Notes: generated from the letters alone by a model not told the origin. Counted from the stretch's first letter, positions 1 through 7,153 are shown. The stretch: DNA of 64,000 nucleotides from Methylotenera_A aquatica (GCA_965601485.1 OZ271846.1:186001-250000); one strand, 5' to 3'. Numbers and translations are program-made.

Positions 1-33
1 GACTTGCAAATAGTTAAATAAAAAATGCAAATT

Positions 34-109
34 GGCCGGATAGCTCAGTCGGTAGAGCAGCGGATTGAAAATCCGCGTGTCGCAGGTTCGATTCCCGCTC
101 CGGCCACCA
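34..109 (+). tRNA. tRNA-Phe (GAA)
   Basis: A complete cloverleaf of 76 nt. The acceptor stem GGCCGGA (34-40) pairs with TCCGGCC (99-105), followed by discriminator A and an encoded CCA (107-109). The D arm holds GCTCAGTCGGTAGAGC. The anticodon loop TTGAAAA carries anticodon GAA, which decodes Phe. The T arm has the GTTCGATTC loop. A terminator follows directly. The 3' part from 65 onward is duplicated at 6290, so the gene served as an integration target and was left intact. Confidence 0.97.
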
Positions 110-146
110 GTATTAGAGAAGCTCACAGAGATGTGGGCTTTTTTTT
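65..146 (+). repeat. Left attachment-type repeat (tRNA-Phe 3' end plus terminator)
   Basis: Bases 65-115 are identical to 6290-6340 (51 bp). The similarity continues through the terminator with two mismatches. The repeat starts in the anticodon loop and runs past the CCA, as expected of an attL site for an element that integrates in a tRNA gene and restores it. This is an inference from the duplication; no integrase lies nearby. Confidence 0.8.
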
Positions 147-147
147 A
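117..147 (+). terminator. Rho-independent terminator of tRNA-Phe
   Basis: The stem GCTCAC (121-126) pairs with GTGGGC (133-138) with one G-T pair, followed by eight T. It sits seven bases after the tRNA CCA end. Near copies follow the partial tRNA at 6290 and stand alone at 1977. Confidence 0.85.
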
Positions 148-173
148 TGTCTGATAATTGTAAAGATTGCCGC

Positions 174-803
174 TTAACAAGACGCCTTAATGAAAAACTC
201 AACATTCTTTAAGATTAGATCGTCATCCTGTTTTTTTGATGGCTTACCAAGTCCCAGTAAACATTTCGTATGATTTAATCCTTGAAATAGTGATAAGAAT
301 TGGGTTGCTGCTAAATCAAAATCGTTGATATTGAGCGACTTCGTACCTGAGCATCTTTTGAGATACTCTGATACTTCACGATGCACCTTCATAGGTCCAT
401 TTTGATAAAAAGTATTGCAAAGCTCAGGATATGTAGCTGTGGATGCGAACATCGTTCTATACGCACTCAACACTTCATCTTTTCTAATCAATGAAATAAA
501 TTTTTTGGCGATTACTGTTAAACCATATTTAGGCTTGTTAGGATCTAACTCTTCATCTGTAAGTAAGAATACGTTTTCAACTTTGCTTAAAATAGTAGCA
601 CCAAACAATTCCTCTTTTGATTTGAAGTGACTGTAAATAGTCATCTTTGTAACACCCGACATATCAGAGATGGCATCGATAGTCGTTCTTTCAAATCCAT
701 TCTCTGTGAATAATCTGTGAGCGGTTGACATTATTGACTCCATTTTTTTAAGGTCAAATGGTCGGCCACGTTTCTTAATTAATAATGGGTTATTTGAGTT
801 CAT
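174..803 (-). CDS. TetR/AcrR family transcriptional regulator
   Basis: This 209-aa protein has the one-domain-HTH plus ligand-domain layout of TetR repressors. The helix-turn-helix lies around residues 40-64 (TTIDAISDMSGVTKMTIYSHF), with the usual following KSKEELF. The C-terminal two thirds resemble the AefR-like TetR ligand domain, but the ligand cannot be read from sequence. It is divergent from the DUF2141-DUF2269 pair, with only 92 bp between the starts. An imperfect palindrome over the promoter there suggests it represses both itself and that pair. It lies inside the tRNA-Phe-flanked accessory segment and is AT-rich. Confidence 0.9.
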   Translation of the reverse strand: MNSNNPLLIKKRGRPFDLKKMESIMSTAHRLFTENGFERTTIDAISDMSGVTKMTIYSHFKSKEELFGATILSKVENVFLLTDEELDPNKPKYGLTVIAKKFISLIRKDEVLSAYRTMFASTATYPELCNTFYQNGPMKVHREVSEYLKRCSGTKSLNINDFDLAATQFLSLFQGLNHTKCLLGLGKPSKKQDDDLILKNVEFFIKASC

Positions 804-814
804 GGCAGTTTATT

Positions 815-846
815 ATACTTGACAGTACAGTTAATATGATTATTAT
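815..846 (+). promoter_or_regulatory. Promoter of the DUF2141 gene with overlapping operator-like palindrome
   Basis: TTGACA (819-824) and TATTAT (841-846) are separated by 16 bp, a good sigma-70 match 50 bp before the start at 896. The 16 bases 819-834, TTGACAGTACAGTTAA, match their own reverse complement at 12 of 16 positions, a plausible TetR operator covering the -35. On the other strand TATAAT (817-812) could serve the tetR gene. Confidence 0.55.
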
Positions 847-895
847 ACACAGTATGTTTAGTAAGTTAATTTAGTAAGTTAAAAGGATTAAGTTT

Positions 896-1333
896 ATGAA
901 TAAATATTGCCTCTCATTATTGTTTAATCTTTTTGTTTACTCAAATGCTTTCGCTGAAAATATTGGTGTTATTACTGCGGAAATCAAAGGTGTAAAAGAA
1001 ATCCCTAAAACTACTCTTATATGCGGGATTTTTGATTCGCAGGATGGGTTTCCTAAGGAGTCATCCAAAGCAATCCAAATTAAAGATGCGAGTGTTGATA
1101 AAGATATTGCTTTATGCAGCTTTGAAGTCCCGACTGATAAGTTATACGCAATTTCTGTAGTGCATGATATCAATAATAATCGCCAACTTGATACAAACGC
1201 CTTGGGCATTCCTAAAGAGGGCTGGGCATCATCCAAAAATATCACCCATACTTTCAGACCACCAACTTTTGAAGAATCTAAAGTATTACTAAATGAGAAA
1301 ACGTTAAAAGTTACTCTACAAATGCATTACTGA
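896..1333 (+). CDS. DUF2141 domain-containing exported protein
   Basis: A 145-aa protein with a Sec signal peptide (residues 1-20, cleavage after AFA). The DUF2141 signature is clear: VVHDINNNRQLDTN at 88-101, then LGIPKEGW at 103-110, and a late PPTFEESK block. The family consists of small periplasmic beta-rich proteins of unknown function, often near TetR regulators and membrane proteins. The following DUF2269 gene starts 47 bp downstream, so the two probably form one transcript under the divergent TetR regulator. Two Cys lie in the mature part (43 and 74). Confidence 0.85.
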   Translation: MNKYCLSLLFNLFVYSNAFAENIGVITAEIKGVKEIPKTTLICGIFDSQDGFPKESSKAIQIKDASVDKDIALCSFEVPTDKLYAISVVHDINNNRQLDTNALGIPKEGWASSKNITHTFRPPTFEESKVLLNEKTLKVTLQMHY

Positions 1334-1380
1334 TAAAAAGTCATATTCAGCAAATAAATTACTACAGGGGGATTTTATAA

Positions 1381-1854
1381 ATGGGGAATTCATATTTAGT
1401 ATTAAAATCGATTCATATTTTCGGTGTCATTTTGCTAATGGGCAATATCATCGTGACAGCGTGGTGGAAGTTTATGGCGGATAAAACAAAAGACCCTAGC
1501 GTTATATCCTTTGCGCAAAGGCAAGTAACACTTACAGATTTTGTATTTACAGTCCCAGGGGTTTTAATGTCTGTCATAGCTGGAGACTCAATGTCTTATG
1601 GATTTATGGCTAATTCTTGGGACATTCAATGGATAACTTGGGGACGTTGTCTTTTCATCGCATCAGGAATTATTTGGGTTGCCATTTTAATCCCAACACA
1701 AATAAAACAATCACGCATGGCACGTAACTTTGCACACGGCAAAGCAATTCCTGATGAGTACTGGAAATTAAGTAAACGCTGGAATATATTTGGCAGTCTT
1801 GCTGTTTTGCTGCCCCTTATCAATATTTACTGGATGGTATTCAAACCAGTTTAG
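1381..1854 (+). CDS. DUF2269-type integral membrane protein
   Basis: A 157-aa protein with four hydrophobic segments, at roughly residues 5-28, 56-75, 85-108 and 134-154. It has the KxxHIxGxxLLxGN opening typical of the DUF2269 family (predicted inner membrane proteins, function unknown). The start is supported by the purine stretch AGGGGGA upstream. It is second in the apparent DUF2141-DUF2269 operon. No cofactor motif is clear beyond the His in the first helix, so no reaction is proposed. Confidence 0.8.
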   Translation: MGNSYLVLKSIHIFGVILLMGNIIVTAWWKFMADKTKDPSVISFAQRQVTLTDFVFTVPGVLMSVIAGDSMSYGFMANSWDIQWITWGRCLFIASGIIWVAILIPTQIKQSRMARNFAHGKAIPDEYWKLSKRWNIFGSLAVLLPLINIYWMVFKPV

Positions 1855-1949
1855 ATAGGCTACGATTTTATATTTTTGGGGTAAATTTGGGGATAACCCA
1901 ATAGTAACTAAATTTAAAATTATTTATTAATCAATTATTTAATAGATTT

Positions 1950-2001
1950 GTTCGATTGTGCCCCCACTTACTAAAGGCTCACAGAAATGTGGGCTTTTTT
2001 T
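1950..2001 (+). terminator. Terminator copy with T-loop-like flank (possible fossil junction)
   Basis: GCTCAC (1977-1982) and GTGGGC (1989-1994) form the same stem as the tRNA-Phe terminator, followed by seven T. Upstream, GTTCGATT (1950-1957) matches the tRNA T-loop. The bases between do not align well. It works as a terminator for the DUF2269 operon. It may also be an eroded attachment site, which is uncertain. Confidence 0.55.
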
Positions 2002-2091
2002 AATCTTAGGTTTTACAGATTTGTAGTTGAGTTGTAGGCGAATTTGATTTGTATTTATCCTCTTTGGCATAGGAACCTGTGCCAGTTTAGC

Positions 2092-2116
2092 AAAGGAGCT
2101 TAGGCTCCTTTTTTGC
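2092..2116 (+). terminator. Terminator hairpin upstream of the PEP-CTERM gene
   Basis: AAAGGAGC (2092-2099) pairs with GCTCCTTT, followed by a T run. The same stem recurs just after the PEP-CTERM gene (3217-3236). This suggests that a similar gene once ended here. Confidence 0.7.
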
Positions 2117-2321
2117 TCTTATAGGGGTGAGATTTAAGGTGGGGATTTATAGGTGTTTAACAGCTTATGATGAAACACATAAAATCGTCACAAGAATGCG
2201 ATTTATTAAGTACGAAAGGACTAGTAAAAACATGCTTGATTTCATTATGCCGAAACATTGGTTAATTATTATGTTAAATTAGAATTTAATATTTAAAATT
2301 TGTTAATAAAGAGGTAACTAA

Positions 2322-3197
2322 ATGCGAACGAAACTTTTAAAACTAGCGCTAGCGTTGACTTTATCAGCATCGGCTCTTTCAGCCAATGCGGCTCCATCTA
2401 TATTATCTGTTTCGGACATCCAGACCTTCATTTCCAATCTGGGAACGCCAACAGTTACGACATCATCACCAGTAATCACACAGAACACCAATGTTAGTCC
2501 GAGCTACAATAGCAACAGTACGACCTCTTCGACTCTGAGCAGTGAAGTAATTACCGCCCCCACAGAGACTACGACAGGATTGCAAGCAAACTATCTAACG
2601 CCGACAATCACAACGACATTTAACGTAGACACTTCCAATTACGACGACCTTGATTTATTAGTAACGTCAAGCGGGACTAACCAGATCGGCAGTAAATATA
2701 TCGATCTGCGCGGTAGCCTCCTGTCGTCTATCGATACTACTCTATCGTTTAGATTGTCAGCATCTGGAGAATTTACTCTCACTACGACTGAATTTGGCAC
2801 AACCTCCCCGCAACTTGCCTCGTTCTTCTTCGGCGGCGCAGCACTAACAAACGTTGCGTCTACCACTACGACCGATCTTGACGAATTGACCTATGACCTT
2901 TACAACGTGACATACGACACGACCACAGTGAACCTGCTTGCAGGTCAAGCAAAGTCGTTCCGCGCCGTTGTTTTTGCCCCAAACGACGTCTCGGTGAACA
3001 GTTTTGAGCTTAATGCTTTCACCAGTAACTATAACTTCACCACCACACCCGGTGTCACAAGTGTTACTGGCGACAGGTTTTTTATCAACAATAGCGTTAT
3101 ACCAACTATTCCCGAGCCAGAAACCTATGCCATGCTAGTTGCAGGTTTAGGCATGATTGGATTTATGGCTCGCCGTCGTAAAAACACTCAAGCTTAA
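2322..3197 (+). CDS. PEP-CTERM sorting domain-containing protein
   Basis: A 291-aa secreted protein. The signal peptide is residues 1-24 (cleavage after ANA). The mature region is very rich in Thr and Ser and lacks Cys. The C-terminal sorting signal runs from 263: PEPETYAML, a hydrophobic helix, then the basic tail ARRRKN. In the PEP-CTERM system the exosortase XrtA cleaves at this signal, and such proteins are tied to exopolysaccharide and biofilm formation. No exosortase is in the window. The gene has visibly higher GC and different codon use from its neighbours, as expected of transferred or fast-evolving surface protein genes. The glycosyltransferase and UDP-glucose dehydrogenase genes downstream fit a surface polysaccharide theme. 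The ligand or structural role is unknown. Confidence 0.9.
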   Translation: MRTKLLKLALALTLSASALSANAAPSILSVSDIQTFISNLGTPTVTTSSPVITQNTNVSPSYNSNSTTSSTLSSEVITAPTETTTGLQANYLTPTITTTFNVDTSNYDDLDLLVTSSGTNQIGSKYIDLRGSLLSSIDTTLSFRLSASGEFTLTTTEFGTTSPQLASFFFGGAALTNVASTTTTDLDELTYDLYNVTYDTTTVNLLAGQAKSFRAVVFAPNDVSVNSFELNAFTSNYNFTTTPGVTSVTGDRFFINNSVIPTIPEPETYAMLVAGLGMIGFMARRRKNTQA

Positions 3198-3216
3198 CTT
3201 AGATTAGTTAGAACAT

Positions 3217-3238
3217 AAAGGAGCTTCGGCTCCTTTAT
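3217..3238 (+). terminator. Terminator of the PEP-CTERM gene
   Basis: AAAGGAGC (3217-3224), a TTCG tetraloop, and GCTCCTTT (3229-3236) form a perfect 8-bp stem 20 bp after the stop codon. The T run is short. Confidence 0.8.
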
Positions 3239-3283
3239 TGTTTAACTCAAAATTATTTATTGCCCATTGATTCGTTTCAGCGT

Positions 3284-3388
3284 GCTTTATTTATGGGTGG
3301 AATTTCTGCAATAAACTGATGCGCATACTATCCCGAGCCTAAATCAATCGATCTAGTGGAGATACGATACGCTGATGGACCGAAGATA
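3284..3388 (+). repeat. 105-bp direct repeat, copy 1
   Basis: It aligns without gaps to 6362-6466 with about eight mismatches; the shared core reads GGGTGGAATTTCTGCAATAA and onward. In copy 2 this sequence directly continues the tRNA-Phe terminator. Copy 1 may therefore mark another junction of the accessory segment, separating the PEP-CTERM module from the glycosyltransferase module. Confidence 0.8.
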
Positions 3389-3446
3389 ATAATGGTTTCT
3401 CTTTGTGCTTTGTTTGAAGGTTCTGAATCGGAAGGGTAAATTCTTT

Positions 3447-4709
3447 TTAATAATTATCCGAGAAGGATTTTTTGAAATGTTGCGCCATATTTAGTTTTTG
3501 AATCGCTGATTTAAAATTGAACTGATTACCATGGGCGGCTGCAAGAATAGCGTATTCAAAACGATCACAAACTTTATCCCATTCCAAGTGCGCAACACTT
3601 GGTGCTACGAGTTCTCGGATGGCGTTTAATTTACTTCTGTCACAAGCTAACGCTAAAGCTGACTTAACAAAAGATGAGGGTGAATTAAGATTTACAAGCA
3701 CACCATTCTTATTATTTTCAATAAGGTTTGACGAGGCTGCATAGGCATAAGAAACAACGCCAAGGCCACTTGCCATGGCTTCAGGTACAACGTTACCAAA
3801 AGTTTCCGTAAGGCTCGGAAACAAAAATATATCACCTGATGCATAATATGTTGCTAAATCATCTCCTATTTGAGTGCCCACAAAAATAGCGTCTGGGCAC
3901 AAACTTTGTAAGGTCTTGCGATGCGGCCCATCCCCAACAAATACTAACTTTGTTGATGGTAATTTGTTTTGAATTTCTGTAAAACTTTCCAAAACTTGGT
4001 AGATGTTTTTTTCTTTAGCGAGTCGGCCTACATAAAGTAAAACTAAGTCTTGGTCATTTACGCCCCAACTCTCCCGAAGTGAGGTCGACCGTCTTTCTGG
4101 GTTAAATTTAGCTATATCCACGCCGCGTGACATAACAGAAACATGGTTGTATCCAGTACTCTGTAGACTTTTTGCTAACTCAATTGTTGGCACTAGCGTT
4201 GCCATTGTTAGGTTATGAAATTGCCGCAGATAGGTTGCAATTAATTTTTTCAACCAACCTAGACCATAGTGGCTAGAGTAGTTTTGAAAATTTGTATGAT
4301 ATGAGCTGATGATGGGAATGCCAAGTTTTCGAGCTGCCATAACAGCCGACCAACCTAAGGGTCCTTCAGTTGCAACGTGAACGACATCAGGCCGACTCTT
4401 TTTCCATAGGGTTTTCAAATAATGTTGCGCGGGCCAGCCGAATCGAAGGTCCCTATATAATGGAATTGCAATGCCACCGACTAGGCACTCATTAAACCCT
4501 GCTTTTTCGCTTGGTTTATCCGATGCTGATTGTCTCGGACGTACGACTTGAACACAATGCCCTCGATTGACAAGCCCATGCACCAGTTTTCCTAGTGTCA
4601 TTGCAACGCCATTGACTTCTGGGATAAACGTTTCAGTTACTAAAGACACATTTAACTTAGGTGACTGACTGGTAAAAATTTCAAATGATACTTCATTTTT
4701 TATTGTCAT
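3447..4709 (-). CDS. Glycosyltransferase family 4 protein (MgtA-like)
   Basis: A 420-aa GT-B fold retaining glycosyltransferase. The N-terminal acceptor domain starts at about residue 20 (NVSLVTETFIPEVNGVAMTL). The C-terminal nucleotide-sugar domain shows LLYVGRLAKEKN (224-235), VFVGDGP (256-262) and the EX7E motif ETFGNVVPE (302-310) that contacts the donor sugar. The closest remembered relatives are MgtA-type mannosyl/glucosyltransferases acting on lipids or polysaccharides; donor and acceptor cannot be fixed here. It lies 68 bp after the UDP-glucose dehydrogenase gene on the same strand, so UDP-glucuronate or a derived sugar is a reasonable donor candidate (inference). The protein is probably cytoplasmic or peripheral at the inner membrane. 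Confidence 0.88.
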   Translation of the reverse strand: MTIKNEVSFEIFTSQSPKLNVSLVTETFIPEVNGVAMTLGKLVHGLVNRGHCVQVVRPRQSASDKPSEKAGFNECLVGGIAIPLYRDLRFGWPAQHYLKTLWKKSRPDVVHVATEGPLGWSAVMAARKLGIPIISSYHTNFQNYSSHYGLGWLKKLIATYLRQFHNLTMATLVPTIELAKSLQSTGYNHVSVMSRGVDIAKFNPERRSTSLRESWGVNDQDLVLLYVGRLAKEKNIYQVLESFTEIQNKLPSTKLVFVGDGPHRKTLQSLCPDAIFVGTQIGDDLATYYASGDIFLFPSLTETFGNVVPEAMASGLGVVSYAYAASSNLIENNKNGVLVNLNSPSSFVKSALALACDRSKLNAIRELVAPSVAHLEWDKVCDRFEYAILAAAHGNQFNFKSAIQKLNMAQHFKKSFSDNY

Positions 4710-4777
4710 AAAAATCGTCCTTTAAGGGCATTTAAAAAAATAGTTGAGTAACTACTAATATTTTTTAGCTATTTTAA

Positions 4778-5947
4778 CTATGCGTCATGCCCAAATAAAT
4801 CACGTGTGTAAATTTTACTGGGCACATCAGCTAACTCAGGCATCATTCTGTTGGCAACGATAACATCCGCGTCTTGTTTAAACTCTTGTAAATTATTGAC
4901 TACAGGGGAGTGGAAAAACTCGGTTTTAGTAAGCATTGGCTCATACACAATCACTTTTATTCCCTTTGCCTTGATACGTTTCATGATCCCTTGAATAGAG
5001 GATGCTCTAAAATTGCCTGACCCGCTCTTCATGATTAAACGATAAATCCCAACTATCTTTGGCTCCAAGCGAATAATTTCATCGGCAATAAAGTCTTTTC
5101 TTGTTATGTTTGATTCAACGATTGCATGAATTAAATTTTGTGGCACATTTTGATAGTTAGCTAGAAGTTGCTTTGTGTCTTTTGGAAGGCAGTAACCACC
5201 ATAACCAAATGAGGGATTGTTGTAATGAGCGCCAATTCGCTGATCTAAACATACACCCTCTATGATTTGACGAGTGTCTAAGTCATGGGTCGCGGCATAG
5301 GTATCTAATTCATTAAAGTATGCCACTCGCATCGCTAAGTATGTGTTGGCAAACAGTTTAATCGCTTCCGCCTCAGTCGAGTCCGTAAAGAGCGTGGGTA
5401 TATCAGCCTTTATCGCACCTTGTTTCAGTAAATTTGAAAAAATTGTAGCTCGCTCTGAAGCTTCACCAATAATGATACGAGACGGATATAGATTATCGTA
5501 AAGCGCCTTACCTTCACGAAGAAATTCAGGCGAAAATATAATGTTATCGGTTTTAAATTTACATTTGAGTTTTTTGGTGAATCCTACTGGCAACGTTGAT
5601 TTGATGACAATCACTGCTTTTAAGTTGATTGATAACACATCTTTAATGACACGTTCGACAGAGTCTGTATTGAAATAACCTGTCTCTGGGTCGTAATCCG
5701 TTGGCGTTGCGATAATGACATAATCTGCATTCTTGTATGCTTTGCGTACATCCAAGGTAGCTTTCAGGTTTAGCGACTTATTTTGTAGATAATCTTCCAT
5801 ATAAACATCAGGAATAGGGAGCAATTTATGATTAAGTGCGTTCACTCTATCCGGAAGAATGTCAGTTACAATCACATTATGGTGCTGCGCAAGCAGTATG
5901 GCATTTGAAAGACCGACATAACCGATACCTGCAACGGCGATTCGCAT
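4778..5947 (-). CDS. ugd: UDP-glucose 6-dehydrogenase
   Basis: This 389-aa enzyme oxidises UDP-glucose to UDP-glucuronate with two NAD+. It shows the N-terminal Rossmann motif GIGYVG (7-12), IATPTDYD (79-86), the KSTLPVG segment (116-122) and the catalytic cysteine C253 in GYGGYCLPKD. Its length equals that of short bacterial Ugd proteins such as E. coli Ugd (388 aa). It feeds capsule, EPS or LPS glucuronic acid pathways. The GT4 gene follows in the same orientation, and both sit inside the repeat-flanked accessory segment, suggesting a transferable surface-sugar module. Confidence 0.95.
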   Translation of the reverse strand: MRIAVAGIGYVGLSNAILLAQHHNVIVTDILPDRVNALNHKLLPIPDVYMEDYLQNKSLNLKATLDVRKAYKNADYVIIATPTDYDPETGYFNTDSVERVIKDVLSINLKAVIVIKSTLPVGFTKKLKCKFKTDNIIFSPEFLREGKALYDNLYPSRIIIGEASERATIFSNLLKQGAIKADIPTLFTDSTEAEAIKLFANTYLAMRVAYFNELDTYAATHDLDTRQIIEGVCLDQRIGAHYNNPSFGYGGYCLPKDTKQLLANYQNVPQNLIHAIVESNITRKDFIADEIIRLEPKIVGIYRLIMKSGSGNFRASSIQGIMKRIKAKGIKVIVYEPMLTKTEFFHSPVVNNLQEFKQDADVIVANRMMPELADVPSKIYTRDLFGHDA

Positions 5948-6289
5948 TCTCAGCCTTTCACTAAAATAGAGTTAGTTAAACGGTAGGTGAAGGCTGTTGA
6001 AGGCAGCATAAACGCCAACTTTTTAAACGGGTAATAATAAGCACTAAGATGCTGTTGACTCATAATATATAATTGTGAGGATTAAATTAAGCAAAATAAT
6101 GACAGTTATGTGACGTAAATAAGACATCCAATATAATTTATGGGATTTGAATGTCTCCTTCGAATCACAAGTTACGAAGGCAAATGCCTGCCATTAGTTT
6201 ATTCAGTTTGCATCTGAAGCCTAAGTGATAATTGAATTGAGGTAGAATTAAGTCAATGAAAATACTTTTTAAAACAATCACTTAAAGAT
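5948..6289. other. Intergenic region upstream of ugd
   Basis: 342 bp without a convincing coding frame. It must contain the promoter of the ugd-GT4 pair on the minus strand. It is AT-rich and ends exactly at the duplicated tRNA-Phe end. Confidence 0.5.
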
Positions 6290-6370
6290 TTGAAAATCCG
6301 CGTGTCGCAGGTTCGATTCCCGCTCCGGCCACCAGTATTAAAGAAGCTCACAGAGATTTGGGCTTTTTTT
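6290..6370 (+). repeat. Right attachment-type repeat: partial tRNA-Phe 3' end plus terminator
   Basis: Bases 6290-6340 are identical to 65-115, covering anticodon loop, T arm, acceptor 3' strand and CCA. The terminator stem follows with one substitution (TTGGGC for GTGGGC) and seven T. The 5' half of the tRNA is absent, so this is not a functional gene but the expected remnant at the far end of an element inserted in tRNA-Phe. Confidence 0.88.
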
Positions 6371-6466
6371 ATGGGTGGAATTTCTGCAATAAACTGATGC
6401 GCATACTATCCCGAGCGTAAAACAATCTATCTAGTGGAGATACGATACTCTGATTGACCGAGGATG
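6362..6466 (+). repeat. 105-bp direct repeat, copy 2
   Basis: The partner of 3284-3388 at a constant offset of 3078 bp. It begins inside the terminator of the partial tRNA-Phe and probably represents the original chromosomal sequence downstream of that tRNA. Confidence 0.8.
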
Positions 6467-6572
6467 CTCCTGGGTTGATAAAGATTGTTGATCAGTGTCG
6501 CATAACGCTTCGCTTTTATTAGGTTCGCCGTATTTCTTAAGCCTTAAATGTGCCTAGTCTTGACGGGAAGAT

Positions 6573-6606
6573 AAAAGCCATAAAGAATAATTTCTTTATG
6601 GCTTTT
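6573..6606 (-). terminator. Strong terminator of the small membrane protein operon
   Basis: A perfect 14-bp stem, AAAAGCCATAAAGA (6573-6586) with TCTTTATGGCTTTT (6593-6606), around a 6-base loop. A/T runs on both sides make it bidirectional. It lies 50 bp after the stop of the 35-aa gene on the minus strand. Confidence 0.85.
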
Positions 6607-6656
6607 GCTAAATTCAAGCACTTTCAGATACGCAAAGACTTGTTAGATTATCTAGT

Positions 6657-6764
6657 TTATTTACTGTGCTTTTCTTGAGCGCTTGCATTTCTGCCAAGAA
6701 GAACACCGACAATTGCTAATATAAAACAACCCAAGCCTAGAAAAAAAATTGCTATATCGGGCAT
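6657..6764 (-). CDS. Small membrane protein, 35 aa
   Basis: Translation gives MPDIAIFFLGLGCFILAIVG, then VLLGRNASAQEKHSK. It is one hydrophobic helix (residues 4-23) followed by a short polar tail, too short for usual gene callers. The ribosome site AAAGGA lies 7 bp before the ATG. The start is only three bases after the stop of the 56-aa gene, which implies translational coupling. A strong terminator follows. I do not recognise the family. Cys13 lies inside the helix. It is the last gene of a three-gene operon of tiny membrane proteins. Confidence 0.6.
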   Translation of the reverse strand: MPDIAIFFLGLGCFILAIVGVLLGRNASAQEKHSK

Positions 6765-6767
6765 TGT

Positions 6768-6938
6768 CTAGTCCTTTCTATTAATTAACTCAGCGTAAAT
6801 AGCAAAAGTTAGAATGGATGGAATCCAAGTTGATGTGAACAAAGCTTCATCTTTTTGGCCTGTGAACCATAAATACCCAGTGGTAACAAACGCAATAAAT
6901 ACAGATAAAAAAATGCATATTTCAGACATTTTTCGCAT
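6768..6938 (-). CDS. Small membrane protein, 56 aa
   Basis: The start at 6938 (MRKMSEICIFL) is chosen because AGGAG sits 5 bp upstream; a longer frame to 6998 would overlap the preceding gene. Two hydrophobic segments (about 6-22 and 32-48) are joined by a polar loop, GQKDEALF. It ends in ELINRKD. I know no matching family. It lies 23 bp after the 63-aa gene and 3 bp before the 35-aa gene on the same strand. Confidence 0.65.
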   Translation of the reverse strand: MRKMSEICIFLSVFIAFVTTGYLWFTGQKDEALFTSTWIPSILTFAIYAELINRKD

Positions 6939-6961
6939 TACTACTCCTAAATAAATAGATG

Positions 6962-7153
6962 TTAATGATCGTCTTTCCAAAATCCCCAAGTAGCGCACAC
7001 AAGAAAGAAAACTGCTAGTGATGCATGCGCTCTTAAATCTGTTTCCCCTTGAATTTTAACCATGAATGGGACTATTTTAAATAATCCTAAAAACAGCCAA
7101 AGTGTAGCCAAGATTGATAATGTAAAACTAATTTTTGCAAATACTTTTCTCAT
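6962..7153 (-). CDS. Small membrane protein, 63 aa
   Basis: A basic N-terminus (MRKVFAK) is followed by two hydrophobic segments (about 8-33 and 44-59) with a polar loop QGETDLRAHAS between them. It ends WGFWKDDH. This is the first gene of the three-gene run; its upstream region borders the decayed tRNA-Phe fragment at 7223. The layout is like that of the second gene (two helices, short loops), but the sequences are not obviously similar. Function unknown. Confidence 0.6.
   Translation of the reverse strand: MRKVFAKISFTLSILATLWLFLGLFKIVPFMVKIQGETDLRAHASLAVFFLVCATWGFWKDDH

Larger units (their letters stand above)
1855..2321. other. Intergenic region without a gene
   Basis: AT-rich DNA between the DUF2269 gene and the PEP-CTERM gene. 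It holds the terminator copy at 1950-2001 and a hairpin terminator at 2092-2116. An AT-rich stretch before 2322 should contain the PEP-CTERM promoter. The ribosome site AAAGAGG (2309-2315) precedes the ATG at 2322. No credible coding frame was seen on either strand. Confidence 0.6.

Noticed and set aside
415..630. A 71-codon plus-strand frame inside the tetR gene
   Set aside because: A shadow of the TetR coding strand with no recognisable motif.
819..834. A fully symmetric TetR operator
   Set aside because: Only 12 of 16 positions are symmetric, so it is recorded only as operator-like within the promoter entry.
6290..6334. A second tRNA-Phe gene
   Set aside because: Only the 3' half is present; the D arm and acceptor 5' strand are missing, so it cannot fold as a tRNA.
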